DNA of 64,000 bases. Source: Pseudomonas synxantha BG33R. GTDB taxonomy: Bacteria; Pseudomonadota; Gammaproteobacteria; Pseudomonadales; Pseudomonadaceae. Under the pieces are notes generated by a model, which saw nothing but the letters and a program-made list of their open reading frames with translations, had not been told where the DNA came from and did not search any database. Positions within the stretch are counted from its first letter, which is position 1. Every line of letters starts with the position of its first letter. The stretch spans positions 5,580,498 to 5,644,497 of the forward strand of contig NZ_CM001514.1 in the NCBI RefSeq assembly GCF_000263715.2, given 5' to 3'. Position numbers and translations under genes: made by a program. Positions 33,551 through 44,081 of this stretch are shown here, one piece after another.

Positions 33551-34162
33551 ATGTCCTTGTCGTTTGATTTGATGCTGGCGTTTGCTTTATTTGCGTTTGT
33601 CACGTCCGTCACCCCTGGCCCCAATAACGCCATGCTGCTGGCCTCGGGGGTTAATTTCGGCTTCCAGCGTACCATCCCGCACATCCTGGGCATCAGCTCC
33701 GGATTTCTGGTGCTTGTATTGGCGGTGGGGCTTGGGCTGGGCGCGGCGTTTACCGCCTATCCGGTGCTCTACACCATCCTGCGCTACGCGGGCGCGGCTT
33801 ACTTGCTGTACCTGGCGTGGAACATCGCCCGTTCGGGCCCGGCATCCGAAGACAATGAAGGTAAAGGCAAGCCTCTGGGGTTCTGGGGCGCGGCGGCGTT
33901 TCAATGGGTCAATCCCAAGGCGTGGGTGATGGCAATCGGTGCAATCAGCACCTACACACCGTTGCAGGGCTACACCATGAACGTGGTGATCATCGCTACG
34001 GTGTTCGCCCTGATCAATGCGCCGAGCGTGGGGGTTTGGGCAGGATTCGGCAGTGTGTTGCGCAACGTGCTGCGCAACCCGCGCTGGTTACGCGTGTTCA
34101 ACTTCGGCATGGCGGCGTTGCTGGTGATATCGCTGTATCCGTTGCTGCAGCAGACGAGCTGA
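33551..34162 (+). CDS. LysE-family exporter (third of three)
   Basis: 203 residues with SVTPGPNNAMLLASGVNFGF near the N-terminus, FQWVNPKAWVMAIGAIS in the middle and about six membrane segments. It resembles the exporter at 28007-28636 more than the one just upstream. CCAGGAA precedes the ATG. It is the last gene of the cluster; a bidirectional terminator shared with ssb follows at 34206-34241. Multiple exporters with overlapping function were reported for the WH6 cluster (recollection). Confidence 0.87.
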   Translation: MSLSFDLMLAFALFAFVTSVTPGPNNAMLLASGVNFGFQRTIPHILGISSGFLVLVLAVGLGLGAAFTAYPVLYTILRYAGAAYLLYLAWNIARSGPASEDNEGKGKPLGFWGAAAFQWVNPKAWVMAIGAISTYTPLQGYTMNVVIIATVFALINAPSVGVWAGFGSVLRNVLRNPRWLRVFNFGMAALLVISLYPLLQQTS

Positions 34163-34205
34163 GTTCCGGCTCTGTATTTTTTGCACCACCAAGATCTGCG
34201 CTCAT

Positions 34206-34241
34206 AAAAAAGCGAAGCCAAATCAATGGCTTCGCTTTTTT
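34206..34241. terminator. Bidirectional intrinsic terminator between the biosynthetic cluster and ssb
   Basis: AAAAAAGCGAAGCCA, loop AATCAA, TGGCTTCGCTTTTTT: a 9-bp GC-containing stem with A-run before and T-run after, so it can stop transcription from both the exporter gene and convergent ssb. Confidence 0.9.
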
Positions 34242-34266
34242 GGATTACGTTCTGAAAAGCTGAGTA

Positions 34267-34782
34267 TCAGAACGGAATATCGTCATCAAAGCTGTCGAAA
34301 TCCTGAGCCGGTTGCGGCGCAGCCTGTTGTGGCGCTGGACGCGACTCACGCTGTGGCTGCTGGGTTGGCTGTGGACGCGACTGCTGTGGACGCGGTGCCG
34401 AGTTGGACATGCCGCCCTGGCCCTGTTGGTCGCCCTGTGGACGGCCGCCCAGCAGTTGCATGGTGCCTTGCATGTCGACCACGATTTCGGTGGTGTAACG
34501 CTTGATGCCGTCTTTTTCCCACTCGCGGGTTTGCAGTTTGCCTTCGATGTAGACCTGCGAACCTTTGCGCAGATATTCGCCGGCAATCTCAGCGACCTTG
34601 CCGAACATCGACACACGGTGCCATTCGGTTTTCTCGACCTTCTGGCCGGTCTGCTTGTCGGTCCACTGTTCGCTGGTCGCCAGACTCAGGTTGGTCACGG
34701 CATTACCGTTAGGCAAGTAGCGAACTTCGGGATCCTGGCCGCAAGTACCGACCAATATGACTTTGTTAACCCCACGGGCCAT
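34267..34782 (-). CDS. ssb: Single-stranded DNA-binding protein
   Basis: 171 residues. The OB-fold begins [26 protein letters not shown] and runs to about residue 110. A Gln/Pro-rich linker follows, then the acidic tip DSFDDDIPF that recruits repair and replication partners. It coats single-stranded DNA in replication, recombination and repair. Next to the MFS gene and uvrA, as in P. aeruginosa. The MFS stop lies 9 bp upstream, so it may be co-transcribed with it. Confidence 0.97.
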   Translation of the reverse strand: MARGVNKVILVGTCGQDPEVRYLPNGNAVTNLSLATSEQWTDKQTGQKVEKTEWHRVSMFGKVAEIAGEYLRKGSQVYIEGKLQTREWEKDGIKRYTTEIVVDMQGTMQLLGGRPQGDQQGQGGMSNSAPRPQQSRPQPTQQPQRESRPAPQQAAPQPAQDFDSFDDDIPF

Positions 34783-34791
34783 AACGTTCTC

Positions 34792-36186
34792 CTAGGCTGG
34801 GCGCGCTGTCGGCACTGGGTTGACCAGTTGCTCGAGCGTCGCGCGATCCAATAATTCGGTGTCCAATTTGATGTAAATGGCCGCCTCTTCAGCGACCACG
34901 ACTGCATCCGTTACCCCTACGACGGCCTTCAGGCGCTCTACCAGACCAGCCTCGCGGATCGCCTCGGGCGATAGCGGCAAACGCAGACTTGTGACGTAGG
35001 GAGGTTCGCGCATGGTAACAGCAAAGACCAGCCAAAGTGCAGCCAGCCCGGCGCATCCGAGGAAGACAACCGACAAACCGCCATGCTGGAACATCCAGCC
35101 ACCCATGATGCCGCCCAACGCCGAGCCAAGGAACTGGCTGGTGGAGTACACCCCCATCGCCGTGCCCTTGCCGCCGGCCGGTGAAACTTTACTGATCAGC
35201 GACGGCAGCGAAGCTTCCAGCAGGTTGAACGCGGTGAAAAACACCACCGTACCAATGACCAGTGCTCGCAGGCTATCTCCGAACTGCCAGAAGAATAGTT
35301 CAGTGAGCATCAATGTCGCGACGGCGCCGAGTAAAACTCGTTTCATTTTGCGTTTCTTCTCGCCATAGATGATGAACGGGATCATGGCGAAGAACGAAAT
35401 CAGCAGTGCGGTGAGGTAGACCCACCAATGCTGCTCCTTGGGCAGGCCGGCTTTTTCCACCAGGGCCAGGGGCAAGGCGACGAAGCTGCACATCAGCATT
35501 GCGTGTAATACGAAGATACCTAAATCCAGGCGCAGCAGGTCCGGGTGCTTGAGCGTCGGCAGCAGCGCCTGACGTGCGACGCCCGATTCTCGGTGCTGCA
35601 GCGTGCCGGTAGAGCGTGGCACCATAAAAGCTACGATCACAATCCCGACCAGGGCCAGGCCGCCAGTGGCCAGAAACAACCCGTGCAGACCAAAAGCGCT
35701 CGTCAGCAACGGGCCGACCACCATGGCCACGGCGAACGACAGACCGATGGTCATGCCGATCATGGCCATGGCCTTGGTGCGGTGCTGTTCGCGGGTCAGG
35801 TCCGACAGCAACGCCATGACCGCGGCGGAAATCGCCCCGGCGCCTTGCAGGATGCGCCCGGCGATCACGCCCCAGATCGAATCGGACTGGGCCGCAAGCA
35901 CACTGCCAAGGGCGAACACGATCAAGCCAAGATAAATCACCGGGCGACGGCCAATGCGGTCGGAAATAATCCCGAACGGGATCTGAAAAATCGCCTGGGT
36001 CAGACCATAGGCGCCAATCGCCAGGCCGATCAACGCGGGGGTCGCGCCTGCGAGATCCATTCCATAGGTCGCCAGCACCGGCAACACCATAAACATGCCC
36101 AGCATACGGAAAGCGAACACCAGGGCCAGACCGCTTGCCGCTCGGGTCTCGCCGCTACTCATGCGTTCGCTGTGGGGATCGTGCAT
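34792..36186 (-). CDS. MFS transporter with C-terminal ferredoxin-like domain (YajR-like)
   Basis: 464 residues with 12 membrane segments. The loop 2-3 signature is [14 protein letters not shown] and the motif around helix 4 is [17 protein letters not shown]. After the last helix comes a soluble domain of about 65 residues ([20 protein letters not shown]...TLEQLV), matching the YAM domain of E. coli YajR. The substrate is unknown. Start at 36186, with an in-frame ATG at 36162 as an alternative. Divergent from uvrA and upstream of ssb, an order kept in P. aeruginosa (PA4232-PA4234). Confidence 0.88.
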   Translation of the reverse strand: MHDPHSERMSSGETRAASGLALVFAFRMLGMFMVLPVLATYGMDLAGATPALIGLAIGAYGLTQAIFQIPFGIISDRIGRRPVIYLGLIVFALGSVLAAQSDSIWGVIAGRILQGAGAISAAVMALLSDLTREQHRTKAMAMIGMTIGLSFAVAMVVGPLLTSAFGLHGLFLATGGLALVGIVIVAFMVPRSTGTLQHRESGVARQALLPTLKHPDLLRLDLGIFVLHAMLMCSFVALPLALVEKAGLPKEQHWWVYLTALLISFFAMIPFIIYGEKKRKMKRVLLGAVATLMLTELFFWQFGDSLRALVIGTVVFFTAFNLLEASLPSLISKVSPAGGKGTAMGVYSTSQFLGSALGGIMGGWMFQHGGLSVVFLGCAGLAALWLVFAVTMREPPYVTSLRLPLSPEAIREAGLVERLKAVVGVTDAVVVAEEAAIYIKLDTELLDRATLEQLVNPVPTARPA

Positions 36187-36298
36187 GGAAAAACCTCGTG
36201 TGAACCGGCGGCGATTCTACCAGTCCCATCGATTGAGAGGGTATATGCGGCGCTTTGCCGCGCAGCTTTCATCTAAGGCTGCAAGCGGCCTTTTGACA

Positions 36299-36314
36299 GT
36301 GTATATTCATCCAG
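36299..36314. promoter_or_regulatory. LexA (SOS) box upstream of uvrA
   Basis: GTGTATATTCATCCAG agrees with the LexA consensus CTGTATAT-N2-ATACAG at 12 of 14 fixed positions. It overlaps the end of a perfect -35 hexamer TTGACA (36293-36298), where LexA would block polymerase. uvrA is an established SOS gene. The site also lies in front of the divergent MFS-ssb unit, so both may respond. Confidence 0.78.
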
Positions 36315-36364
36315 TCTTTAGCCGTATACTCCGGCATTATTTACGCCCGCCGTGCGAGGCCATC

Positions 36365-39199
36365 TTGGACAAGATCCTGATTCGTGGGGCTAGAACCCAC
36401 AACCTGAAGAACATCGACCTGACCCTGCCCCGGGACAAACTGATCGTCATCACCGGCTTGTCCGGCTCCGGCAAGTCGTCCCTGGCGTTCGACACGCTGT
36501 ATGCCGAAGGTCAGCGTCGCTATGTGGAATCCCTGTCGGCCTATGCCCGGCAATTCCTGTCGATGATGGAAAAGCCCGACGTCGACACCATCGAAGGCTT
36601 GTCGCCGGCCATTTCCATCGAGCAGAAGTCGACCTCCCACAACCCGCGTTCCACCGTGGGCACCATTACCGAAATCTACGACTACCTGCGCCTGCTGTAT
36701 GCGCGCGTGGGTATTCCGCGCTGCCCGGACCACGATATTCCCCTGGAAGCCCAGACCGTCAGCCAGATGGTCGACCTGGTACTGGCCCAGCCGGAAGGCG
36801 CCAAGCTGATGCTGCTGGCGCCCGTCATCCGCGAGCGCAAGGGCGAACACCTTTCGGTCTTCGAAGAGCTGCGTGCCCAGGGTTTTGTACGTGCGCGCAT
36901 CAACGGCAAGCTCTATGAGCTGGATGAAGCGCCCAAGCTCGACAAGCAGAAAAAGCATTCCATTGATGTGGTGGTCGACCGCTTCAAGGTACGCGCCGAC
37001 CTGCAGCAGCGTTTGGCGGAATCGTTCGAGACCGCGCTGAAGCTGGCCGACGGCATTGCCCTGGTTGCGCCGATGGATGACGAGCCGGGCGAAGAGATCA
37101 TCTTCTCCGCGCGCTTCGCCTGCCCAATCTGTGGGCACGCCATCAGCGAACTGGAACCCAAGCTGTTTTCCTTCAACAACCCAGCCGGCGCCTGCCCGAC
37201 GTGCGATGGCCTGGGCGTGAAGCAGTTCTTCGATATCAAGCGTCTGGTCAATGGCGACCTGACCCTGGCCGAAGGGGCGATACGCGGCTGGGACAGGCGT
37301 AACGTCTACTATTTCCAGATGCTCGGGTCATTGGCCTCACACTACAAGTTCAGCCTGGAAGTGCCGTTCAACCAGCTGCCGGCAGACCAGCAGAAGGTCA
37401 TTCTGCATGGCAGCGGCTCGCAGAATGTCGACTTCAAGTACCTGAACGACCGTGGCGACATCGTCAAGCGCTCCCACCCGTTCGAAGGCATCGTGCCGAA
37501 CCTGGAACGTCGCTACCGCGAGACCGAATCGGCAAGTGTGCGTGAAGAACTGGCAAAGTTCCTCAGCACACAGCCTTGCCCGGATTGCCGTGGCACACGC
37601 CTGCGCCGTGAAGCGCGGCATGTGTGGGTGGGCGAAAAAACGTTGCCGGCAGTGACTAACCTGCCAATCGGCGATGCGTGTGAATATTTTGGTGTCCTCA
37701 AGCTCACCGGGCGTCGTGGGGAAATTGCCGACAAGATCCTCAAGGAAATTCGCGAGCGCCTGCAGTTCCTGGTCAACGTTGGCCTGGACTATCTGTCACT
37801 GGACCGCAGCGCCGATACCTTGTCGGGCGGTGAAGCACAGCGGATCCGGCTGGCCAGCCAGATCGGTGCGGGCCTTGTGGGCGTGCTGTATATCCTCGAC
37901 GAACCGTCGATTGGCTTGCACCAACGGGATAACGATCGCCTGCTCGGCACGTTGAAACACCTGCGAGACATCGGCAATACCGTGATTGTGGTCGAGCACG
38001 ATGAAGATGCCATCCGCCTGGCGGACTACGTGGTCGATATCGGCCCGGGCGCAGGGGTGCACGGCGGACATATCGTTGCCGAGGGCACGCCTGCCGAAGT
38101 GATGGCACATCCTGATTCGTTGACCGGCAAGTACCTGTCTGGCCGGGTGAAGATCGAAGTGCCCGCCAAGCGTACGCCGCGTAACAAAAAGATGGCACTG
38201 CATCTCAAGGGCGCGCGCGGCAACAACCTGCGCAATGTCGACCTGGAGATTCCGCTGGGCCTACTGACCTGTGTGACCGGTGTTTCCGGTTCGGGCAAGT
38301 CGACGCTGATCAACAACACGCTGTTCCCATTGAGTGCCACCGCCCTGAACGGCGCGACCACCCTGGAAGCGGCGGCACACGACAGCATCAAGGGCCTGGA
38401 GCACCTGGACAAGGTGGTCGATATCGACCAAAGCCCGATTGGGCGTACCCCACGCTCCAACCCGGCCACCTACACCGGGCTGTTTACGCCGATCCGCGAG
38501 CTGTTCGCGGGTGTACCCGAGTCCCGCTCGCGCGGCTATGGACCAGGGCGGTTCTCGTTCAACGTCAAGGGCGGGCGCTGTGAGGCCTGCCAGGGCGATG
38601 GCTTGATCAAGGTGGAGATGCATTTTCTGCCGGACATCTACGTGCCGTGCGACGTGTGCAAAAGCAAGCGCTACAACCGCGAAACCCTTGAGATCAAGTA
38701 CAAGGGCAAGAGCATCCATGAAACCCTGGAAATGACCATCGAGGAAGCTCGCGAGTTCTTCGACGCAGTGCCGGCATTGGCGCGCAAGCTGCAAACGCTG
38801 ATGGATGTGGGCTTGTCGTACATCAAGCTGGGGCAATCGGCGACCACGCTTTCGGGTGGCGAGGCACAACGGGTCAAGCTGTCTCGCGAGCTGTCCAAGC
38901 GCGATACCGGCAAAACCTTGTACATCCTCGATGAACCGACCACCGGTCTGCACTTCGCGGATATCCAGCAATTGCTGGACGTGCTGCACCGGCTGCGAGA
39001 CCACGGCAATACCGTGGTGGTGATCGAGCACAATCTTGATGTGATCAAGACCGCTGACTGGCTGGTGGACCTTGGGCCGGAAGGTGGCTCCAAGGGTGGT
39101 CAGATCATCGCAGTGGGTACGCCGGAGCAAGTTTGCGAAATGCCACAGTCGCACACCGGTTACTACTTGAAACCGTTGCTGGAGCGCGACCGGGCCTGA
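36365..39199 (+). CDS. uvrA: UvrABC system protein A
   Basis: 944 residues from a TTG at 36365 giving the standard N-terminus (M/L)[15 protein letters not shown]; the open frame upstream to 36095 is not coding. Two ABC modules are present: Walker [12 protein letters not shown] and [11 protein letters not shown], signatures [12 protein letters not shown] and [12 protein letters not shown]. Zinc fingers are CPICGHAIS...CPTCDG and CEACQGDG...[10 protein letters not shown]. It finds helix-distorting lesions and loads UvrB in nucleotide excision repair. A LexA-like box lies 51 bp upstream. Confidence 0.97.
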   Translation: MDKILIRGARTHNLKNIDLTLPRDKLIVITGLSGSGKSSLAFDTLYAEGQRRYVESLSAYARQFLSMMEKPDVDTIEGLSPAISIEQKSTSHNPRSTVGTITEIYDYLRLLYARVGIPRCPDHDIPLEAQTVSQMVDLVLAQPEGAKLMLLAPVIRERKGEHLSVFEELRAQGFVRARINGKLYELDEAPKLDKQKKHSIDVVVDRFKVRADLQQRLAESFETALKLADGIALVAPMDDEPGEEIIFSARFACPICGHAISELEPKLFSFNNPAGACPTCDGLGVKQFFDIKRLVNGDLTLAEGAIRGWDRRNVYYFQMLGSLASHYKFSLEVPFNQLPADQQKVILHGSGSQNVDFKYLNDRGDIVKRSHPFEGIVPNLERRYRETESASVREELAKFLSTQPCPDCRGTRLRREARHVWVGEKTLPAVTNLPIGDACEYFGVLKLTGRRGEIADKILKEIRERLQFLVNVGLDYLSLDRSADTLSGGEAQRIRLASQIGAGLVGVLYILDEPSIGLHQRDNDRLLGTLKHLRDIGNTVIVVEHDEDAIRLADYVVDIGPGAGVHGGHIVAEGTPAEVMAHPDSLTGKYLSGRVKIEVPAKRTPRNKKMALHLKGARGNNLRNVDLEIPLGLLTCVTGVSGSGKSTLINNTLFPLSATALNGATTLEAAAHDSIKGLEHLDKVVDIDQSPIGRTPRSNPATYTGLFTPIRELFAGVPESRSRGYGPGRFSFNVKGGRCEACQGDGLIKVEMHFLPDIYVPCDVCKSKRYNRETLEIKYKGKSIHETLEMTIEEAREFFDAVPALARKLQTLMDVGLSYIKLGQSATTLSGGEAQRVKLSRELSKRDTGKTLYILDEPTTGLHFADIQQLLDVLHRLRDHGNTVVVIEHNLDVIKTADWLVDLGPEGGSKGGQIIAVGTPEQVCEMPQSHTGYYLKPLLERDRA

Positions 39200-39215
39200 C
39201 TTTTTCCGGCCCAAT

Positions 39216-39254
39216 AAAAAGCCCCTGTCACTTTGCGGTGACAGGGGCTTTTTT
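39216..39254. terminator. Intrinsic terminator between uvrA and the convergent ferritin gene
   Basis: AAAAAGCCCCTGTCA, loop CTTTGCGG, TGACAGGGGCTTTTTT: a 10-bp GC-rich stem with T-run on one strand and A-run on the other, usable from both directions. Confidence 0.92.
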
Positions 39255-39265
39255 ACAGCTGGGAA

Positions 39266-39730
39266 TCAGAACTGCGATTGCAGGTAATTCTCCAGACCAA
39301 TCAACTTGATCAGGCCCATCTGTTTTTCCAACCAGTAGGTGTGATCTTCTTCGGTGTCATTCAACTGCACCCGCAATATTTCCCGGGTGACGTAGTCGTT
39401 GTGCTGCTCGCAAAGCTCGATGCCCTTGCAGAGCGCAGCGCGAACTTTGTACTCGAGGCGAAGGTCGGCAGCGAGCATGTCCGGTACCGTGGTCCCCACA
39501 TCGAGATCATCAGGACGCATACGCGGCGTGCCTTCGAGCATCAGAATACGGCGCATCAGTGCGTCGGCGTGCTGTGCCTCTTCTTCCATCTCGTGGTTGA
39601 TACGCTCGTAGAGCTCGGTAAAGCCCCAGTCTTCGTACATGCGCGAATGGATGAAATATTGGTCACGAGCTGCCAGTTCGCCCGTCAGCAACGTGTTGAG
39701 GTAATCGATTACGTCGGGGTGACCTTGCAT
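39266..39730 (-). CDS. ftnA: Bacterioferritin-like ferritin (FtnA/BfrA type, no haem ligand)
   Basis: 154 residues from the ATG at 39730 ([15 protein letters not shown]); the longer frame from 39772 is not supported. Ferroxidase residues are present (Glu18, Glu51, His54, and later ENYLQSQF end). The methionine that binds haem in Bfr (position 52, in E-M-x-H-A-D) is Ala52 here (EEEAQHAD), so this subunit should not bind haem at that site. The P. aeruginosa neighbour of katA, PA4235, is of the same kind. It stores iron as a 24-mer shell. Confidence 0.88.
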   Translation of the reverse strand: MQGHPDVIDYLNTLLTGELAARDQYFIHSRMYEDWGFTELYERINHEMEEEAQHADALMRRILMLEGTPRMRPDDLDVGTTVPDMLAADLRLEYKVRAALCKGIELCEQHNDYVTREILRVQLNDTEEDHTYWLEKQMGLIKLIGLENYLQSQF

Positions 39731-39842
39731 CGCCCTACATCTCCCTGCTTGAAAGACTGTAGTTTGAACCATGATGACTTGAAGGTCACGGGATCAACGG
39801 CAGAAAAGTGAAGATTTCCGTAGAAAAGTAGCTGAAATAACG

Positions 39843-39868
39843 CAAAAACCGCCCAAATGAGGGCGGTT
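39843..39868 (-). terminator. Intrinsic terminator of katA
   Basis: Read on the minus strand: AACCGCCC, loop TCATTT, GGGCGGTT followed by TTTGCG. An 8-bp GC-rich stem 18 bp after the katA stop. Confidence 0.85.
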
Positions 39869-39885
39869 CTGCTTATCGTTTAGAG

Positions 39886-41334
39886 TCAGTTAAGCGATAC
39901 ACCCAGTGCCTTTGCGATTGCTTCTCCATAAGCCGGGTCGGCCTTGTAGAAGTGCTGCAATTGACGCTGGACCACATCGCTGGAAACGCCAGCCATCGCA
40001 CCGGCAATGTTATTGGTCAGCAGGGCTTTCTGCTCATCATTCATCAAGCGGAACAGCGCGCCCGCATGGCTGTAGTAGTCCGTATCTTCGCGGTGATCGT
40101 AACGATCAGCAGCGCCGCTCAGGGCCAGTGCCGGCTCTGCGTACTGCGGGGCTTGCTTGGGCGCATCGGCATAGCTGTTTGGCTCGTAGTTGGGAGCCGC
40201 ACCGCCATTGCTGCCGAAGGCCATAGAACCGTCACGCTGGTAACTGTTAACCGGGTTGCGCGGCGCGTTTACGGGCAGTTGCTGGTGGTTAGTGCCGACA
40301 CGGTAGCGGTGGGCATCTGCGTAGGCAAACACTCGACCTTGCAACATACGATCGGGTGACAGGCCAACGCCTGGAACCATGTTGCTCGGACCAAATGCAG
40401 CCTGCTCCACTTCAGCGAAGTAGTTCTGCGGATTACGGTTGAGCTCAAGCTCGCCCACTTCGATCAGCGGGAACTCTTTTTGCGACCAGGTCTTGGTCAC
40501 GTCAAACGGGTTCTCATAATGAGCGTTTGCTTGAGCCTCAGTCATGATCTGGATGCAGACGCGCCATTTCGGAAAATCACCGCGCTCGATCGCACCAAAC
40601 AGATCACGCTGAGCATAGTCAGGGTCGGTACCCGCCAGGCGTGCAGCCTCGGCCGGGGCCAGGTTCTTGATGCCTTGCTTGGTCTTGTAGTGCCACTTCA
40701 CCCAATGGCGTTCGCCCTTGGCGTTGATCAGGCTGTACGTGTGACTACCGAAGCCGTGCATGTGACGATAGCCGTCTGGAATGCCACGGTCCGAAAACAG
40801 AATGGTGACCTGATGCAGCGCCTCTGGAGAGTGCGACCAGAAGTCCCACATCATCTGCGCGCTTTTCAGGTTGCTCTGCGGCAGGCGTTTCTGGGTGTGG
40901 ATAAAGTCCGGGAATTTCAGCGGATCCCGGATGAAGAACACAGGGGTGTTGTTACCCACGATGTCCCAGTTGCCCTCTTCGGTATAGAACTTCAGGGCAA
41001 AACCACGTGGATCACGTTCAGTGTCAGCAGACCCGCGCTCGCCACCTACAGTGGAGAATCGCAGGAATGTAGGCGTTTGCTTGCCAACAGATTCGAACAG
41101 CTTGGCACTGGTGTACTGGGTGATGTCCTGGGTAACAGTGAACGTACCGTAGGCACCCGATCCTTTGGCGTGCACGCGACGCTCAGGGATGTTTTCGCGG
41201 TTGAAGTGAGCGAGCTTCTCGATCAGATGGAAATCGTCGAGCAACAACGGGCCACGAGGGCCGGCGGAACGGGAGTTCTGGTTATCCGCAACGGGGGCGC
41301 CGCTGGCGGTGGTAAGGACTTTATTCTGGCTCAT
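39886..41334 (-). CDS. katA: Monofunctional haem catalase
   Basis: 482 residues from the ATG at 41334 (GAGGAAG lies 6 bp upstream; the ATG at 41340 is directly on it). Catalase hallmarks: [20 protein letters not shown] (distal His), [20 protein letters not shown], the Asn in [16 protein letters not shown] and the proximal Tyr in [14 protein letters not shown]. The length is that of small-subunit clade 3 catalases. It breaks down hydrogen peroxide. The iron-storage gene beside it would supply iron safely (inference). Confidence 0.95.
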   Translation of the reverse strand: MSQNKVLTTASGAPVADNQNSRSAGPRGPLLLDDFHLIEKLAHFNRENIPERRVHAKGSGAYGTFTVTQDITQYTSAKLFESVGKQTPTFLRFSTVGGERGSADTERDPRGFALKFYTEEGNWDIVGNNTPVFFIRDPLKFPDFIHTQKRLPQSNLKSAQMMWDFWSHSPEALHQVTILFSDRGIPDGYRHMHGFGSHTYSLINAKGERHWVKWHYKTKQGIKNLAPAEAARLAGTDPDYAQRDLFGAIERGDFPKWRVCIQIMTEAQANAHYENPFDVTKTWSQKEFPLIEVGELELNRNPQNYFAEVEQAAFGPSNMVPGVGLSPDRMLQGRVFAYADAHRYRVGTNHQQLPVNAPRNPVNSYQRDGSMAFGSNGGAAPNYEPNSYADAPKQAPQYAEPALALSGAADRYDHREDTDYYSHAGALFRLMNDEQKALLTNNIAGAMAGVSSDVVQRQLQHFYKADPAYGEAIAKALGVSLN

Positions 41335-41525
41335 GCGCATCTTCCTCAGGTCGGACTTGGAACTGCCGGCTAATCGGCTTGGAGGGAGTATTGATCATCA
41401 ACACTACACCTACAAATTCATTAAATTGCAGGCTTCGATAGAAAATAACTAACAAGACTCCGCTCGCGATAGTGCAGCGCAGCGTCTATGGAAGCTTGTA
41501 TAAGTTGCGCTTTTGTTACGCGCAC

Positions 41526-41554
41526 AAAAAACCGGGCGCGAGGCCCGGTTTTTT
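41526..41554. terminator. Intrinsic terminator after rplQ (end of the alpha operon)
   Basis: AAAAAACCGGGC, loop GCGAG, GCCCGGTTTTTT: a GC-rich stem flanked by A and T runs, 17 bp after the rplQ stop in the minus direction. It marks the end of the large ribosomal block. Confidence 0.92.
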
Positions 41555-41570
41555 GTTGCAGCTTGTCGTC

Positions 41571-41957
41571 TTACTCGGCGCTTACAGCTTCGCCGGCAGT
41601 AGCACGATCAACCAACTCGACGTACGCCATAGGCGCGTTGTCGCCAGCGCGGAAGCCGCACTTGAGGATGCGCAGGTAGCCACCCTCACGGGTAGCGTAA
41701 CGCTTGCCCAGGTCGTTGAAGAGCTTACCAACGATAGCTTTCGAACGAGTACGGTCGAAAGCCAGACGGCGGTTAGCCAGGCTGTCTGTCTTGGCCAAAG
41801 TGATCAGCGGCTCAGCAACGCGACGCAGTTCTTTAGCTTTCGGCAGTGTAGTTTTGATCAGCTCGTGCTCGAACAGCGACACCGCCATGTTTTGGAACAT
41901 GGCCTTGCGGTGCGAGCTGGTACGGCTCAGGTGACGACCACTTTTACGATGACGCAT
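41571..41957 (-). CDS. rplQ: 50S ribosomal protein L17
   Basis: 128 residues beginning [20 protein letters not shown], the universal L17 start, with the conserved [17 protein letters not shown] and the C-terminal [28 protein letters not shown]17 binds 23S rRNA near the exit tunnel. Last gene of the alpha operon, 41 bp after rpoA, with a terminator behind it. Confidence 0.98.
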
Positions 41958-41998
41958 GGTTCATTCCTTACCAAACTCACGTTCGGTGATTACGACGA

Positions 41999-43000
41999 TC
42001 AGGCAGTCGCCTTGTCGTCCTTCTTAAGACTTGCAGGCGGCCAGTTGTCGAGGCGCATGCCGAGGGACAGACCGCGGGAGGCCAGAACGTCCTTGATTTC
42101 AGTCAAGGATTTCTTGCCAAGGTTCGGAGTCTTCAACAGTTCTACTTCGGTACGCTGAATCAGGTCGCCGATGTAGTAAATGTTTTCCGCCTTAAGGCAG
42201 TTAGCCGAACGTACAGTCAGTTCCAGATCGTCAACCGGGCGAAGCAGGATCGGATCGATCTCGTCTTCCTGCTCGATTACCACTGGTTCGCTGTCACCTT
42301 TGAGGTCGACGAACGCAGCCAACTGCTGTTGCAGAATGGTTGCAGCGCGGCGGATAGCCTCTTCAGGATCCAGGGTACCGTTGGTTTCCAGATCAATAAC
42401 CAGCTTGTCCAGGTTAGTACGCTGCTCGACACGGGCGTTTTCCACCACATATGCGATACGGCGAACCGGGCTGAACGAAGAGTCAAGCTGCAAGCGACCA
42501 ATGCTGCGGCTTTCGTCTTCATCGCTCTGACGCGAGTCGGCCGGTTCATAACCACGACCACGAGCTACAGTGAGCTTCATGTTCAGGGCGCCGTTAGACG
42601 CCAGGTTAGCGATTACGTGATCGGGGTTAACGATCTCGACATCATGATCCAGCTGAATATCGGCAGCGGTAACCACCCCCGAACCCTTCTTCGACAAGGT
42701 CAGCGTAACTTCGTCACGGCCGTGCAGCTTGATAGCCAGACCTTTAAGGTTCAACAGGATTTCAATTACGTCTTCCTGTACACCTTCGATGGCGCTGTAC
42801 TCGTGGAGCACACCGTCAATCTCGGCCTCGACTACTGCACAGCCGGGCATTGAGGACAACAGGATGCGGCGCAGCGCGTTGCCCAGGGTGTGGCCAAAAC
42901 CACGCTCGAGAGGCTCGAGAGTAATTTTGGCGCGGGTTGGACTGACAACCTGCACATCAATGTGGCGGGGTGTCAGGAACTCATTTACCGAAATCTGCAT
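41999..43000 (-). CDS. rpoA: RNA polymerase alpha subunit
   Basis: 333 residues. The N-terminal assembly domain has [24 protein letters not shown] flexible linker near residues 235-250 leads to the C-terminal domain ([22 protein letters not shown]...[13 protein letters not shown]) that contacts UP elements and activators. It nucleates assembly of the polymerase core. In the alpha operon between rpsD and rplQ, as usual, 22 bp after rpsD. Confidence 0.98.
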   Translation of the reverse strand: MQISVNEFLTPRHIDVQVVSPTRAKITLEPLERGFGHTLGNALRRILLSSMPGCAVVEAEIDGVLHEYSAIEGVQEDVIEILLNLKGLAIKLHGRDEVTLTLSKKGSGVVTAADIQLDHDVEIVNPDHVIANLASNGALNMKLTVARGRGYEPADSRQSDEDESRSIGRLQLDSSFSPVRRIAYVVENARVEQRTNLDKLVIDLETNGTLDPEEAIRRAATILQQQLAAFVDLKGDSEPVVIEQEDEIDPILLRPVDDLELTVRSANCLKAENIYYIGDLIQRTEVELLKTPNLGKKSLTEIKDVLASRGLSLGMRLDNWPPASLKKDDKATA

Positions 43001-43022
43001 GGATGCACCTATTTTCTAGCCC

Positions 43023-43643
43023 TTACTTGGAGTAGAGCTCGACAATCAGGCTTTCGTTGATGTCGGCGGACAGATCACTGCGAGCAGGAACGTTCTTGAA
43101 AACGCCCGACTTCTTCTCAGTGTCTACTTCTACCCATTCTACGCGGCCACGTTGGGCACACAGATCGAGAGCTTGGACAATGCGAAGTTGGTTTTTAGCT
43201 TTCTCGCGAACTGCGACCACGTCACCAGCACGAACCTGGTAAGACGGAACGTTTACGGTCTGACCGTTAACGCTGATCGACTTGTGCGATACCAGCTGAC
43301 GGGATTCGGCACGAGTCGAACCAAAGCCCATACGGTATACAACGTTGTCCAGACGGCATTCGAGCAGTTGCAGCAGGTTTTCACCGGTTGCACCTTTCTT
43401 GCCAGCAGCTTCTTTGTAGTAGCCGCTGAACTGACGCTCGAGAACGCCGTAAATACGACGGACCTTCTGCTTTTCACGCAGTTGGGTGCCGTAATCGGAC
43501 TGGCGACCGCGGCGTTGGCCGTGGATACCAGGTGCTGCTTCAATGTTGCACTTCGATTCGATCGCGCGCACGCCGCTCTTCAGGAAGAGATCGGTGCCTT
43601 CGCGACGAGCGAGTTTGCATTTTGGACCAATGTAACGAGCCAT
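43023..43643 (-). CDS. rpsD: 30S ribosomal protein S4
   Basis: 206 residues. N-terminus [20 protein letters not shown]; the S4 RNA-binding domain includes [30 protein letters not shown]. It is a primary 16S rRNA binder. In E. coli S4 represses translation of the alpha operon at the rpsM leader. The four-Cys zinc site is not fully present (Cys9 and Cys32), so it is a zinc-independent form. Confidence 0.97.
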   Translation of the reverse strand: MARYIGPKCKLARREGTDLFLKSGVRAIESKCNIEAAPGIHGQRRGRQSDYGTQLREKQKVRRIYGVLERQFSGYYKEAAGKKGATGENLLQLLECRLDNVVYRMGFGSTRAESRQLVSHKSISVNGQTVNVPSYQVRAGDVVAVREKAKNQLRIVQALDLCAQRGRVEWVEVDTEKKSGVFKNVPARSDLSADINESLIVELYSK

Positions 43644-43661
43644 TCTTTACAATCTCCTGGA

Positions 43662-44051
43662 TTACACGCGGCGCTTCTTCGGCGGACGGCACCCGTTGTG
43701 CGGGATTGGCGTCACGTCGGTGATGCTGGCGATCTTATAGCCACAGCCGTTCAAAGCACGGACAGCAGACTCACGACCTGGACCTGGACCTTTGACGTTA
43801 ACGTCGAGGTTTTTCAGGCCGTATTCCAGCGCAGCTTGACCAGCACGTTCAGCAGCTACTTGAGCGGCAAACGGGGTGGACTTGCGGGAACCGCGGAAAC
43901 CCGAACCACCAGAGGTAGCCCAAGAAAGCGCGTTACCTTGACGGTCGGTGATGGTCACGATTGTGTTGTTAAAAGATGCATGGATGTGGGCGATGCCATC
44001 AACCACTGTCTTTTTAACTTTTTTACGAGGACGAGCAGCAGGTTTTGCCAT
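43662..44051 (-). CDS. rpsK: 30S ribosomal protein S11
   Basis: 129 residues, starting with a basic tail ([14 protein letters not shown]). The core has [19 protein letters not shown] and [18 protein letters not shown], and the end is [18 protein letters not shown], the conserved rRNA-binding C-terminus. It forms the 30S platform near the E site. 18 bp separate it from rpsD and 30 bp from rpsM. Confidence 0.98.
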   Translation of the reverse strand: MAKPAARPRKKVKKTVVDGIAHIHASFNNTIVTITDRQGNALSWATSGGSGFRGSRKSTPFAAQVAAERAGQAALEYGLKNLDVNVKGPGPGRESAVRALNGCGYKIASITDVTPIPHNGCRPPKKRRV

Positions 44052-44081
44052 GATAATTTTCCTGTCGATTCGCTGGGGCGA

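Noticed and set aside
41391..41401. TTGATCATCAA upstream of katA as an Anr box
   Set aside because: The half-sites are separated by one base instead of four, so an FNR-type dimer would not fit.
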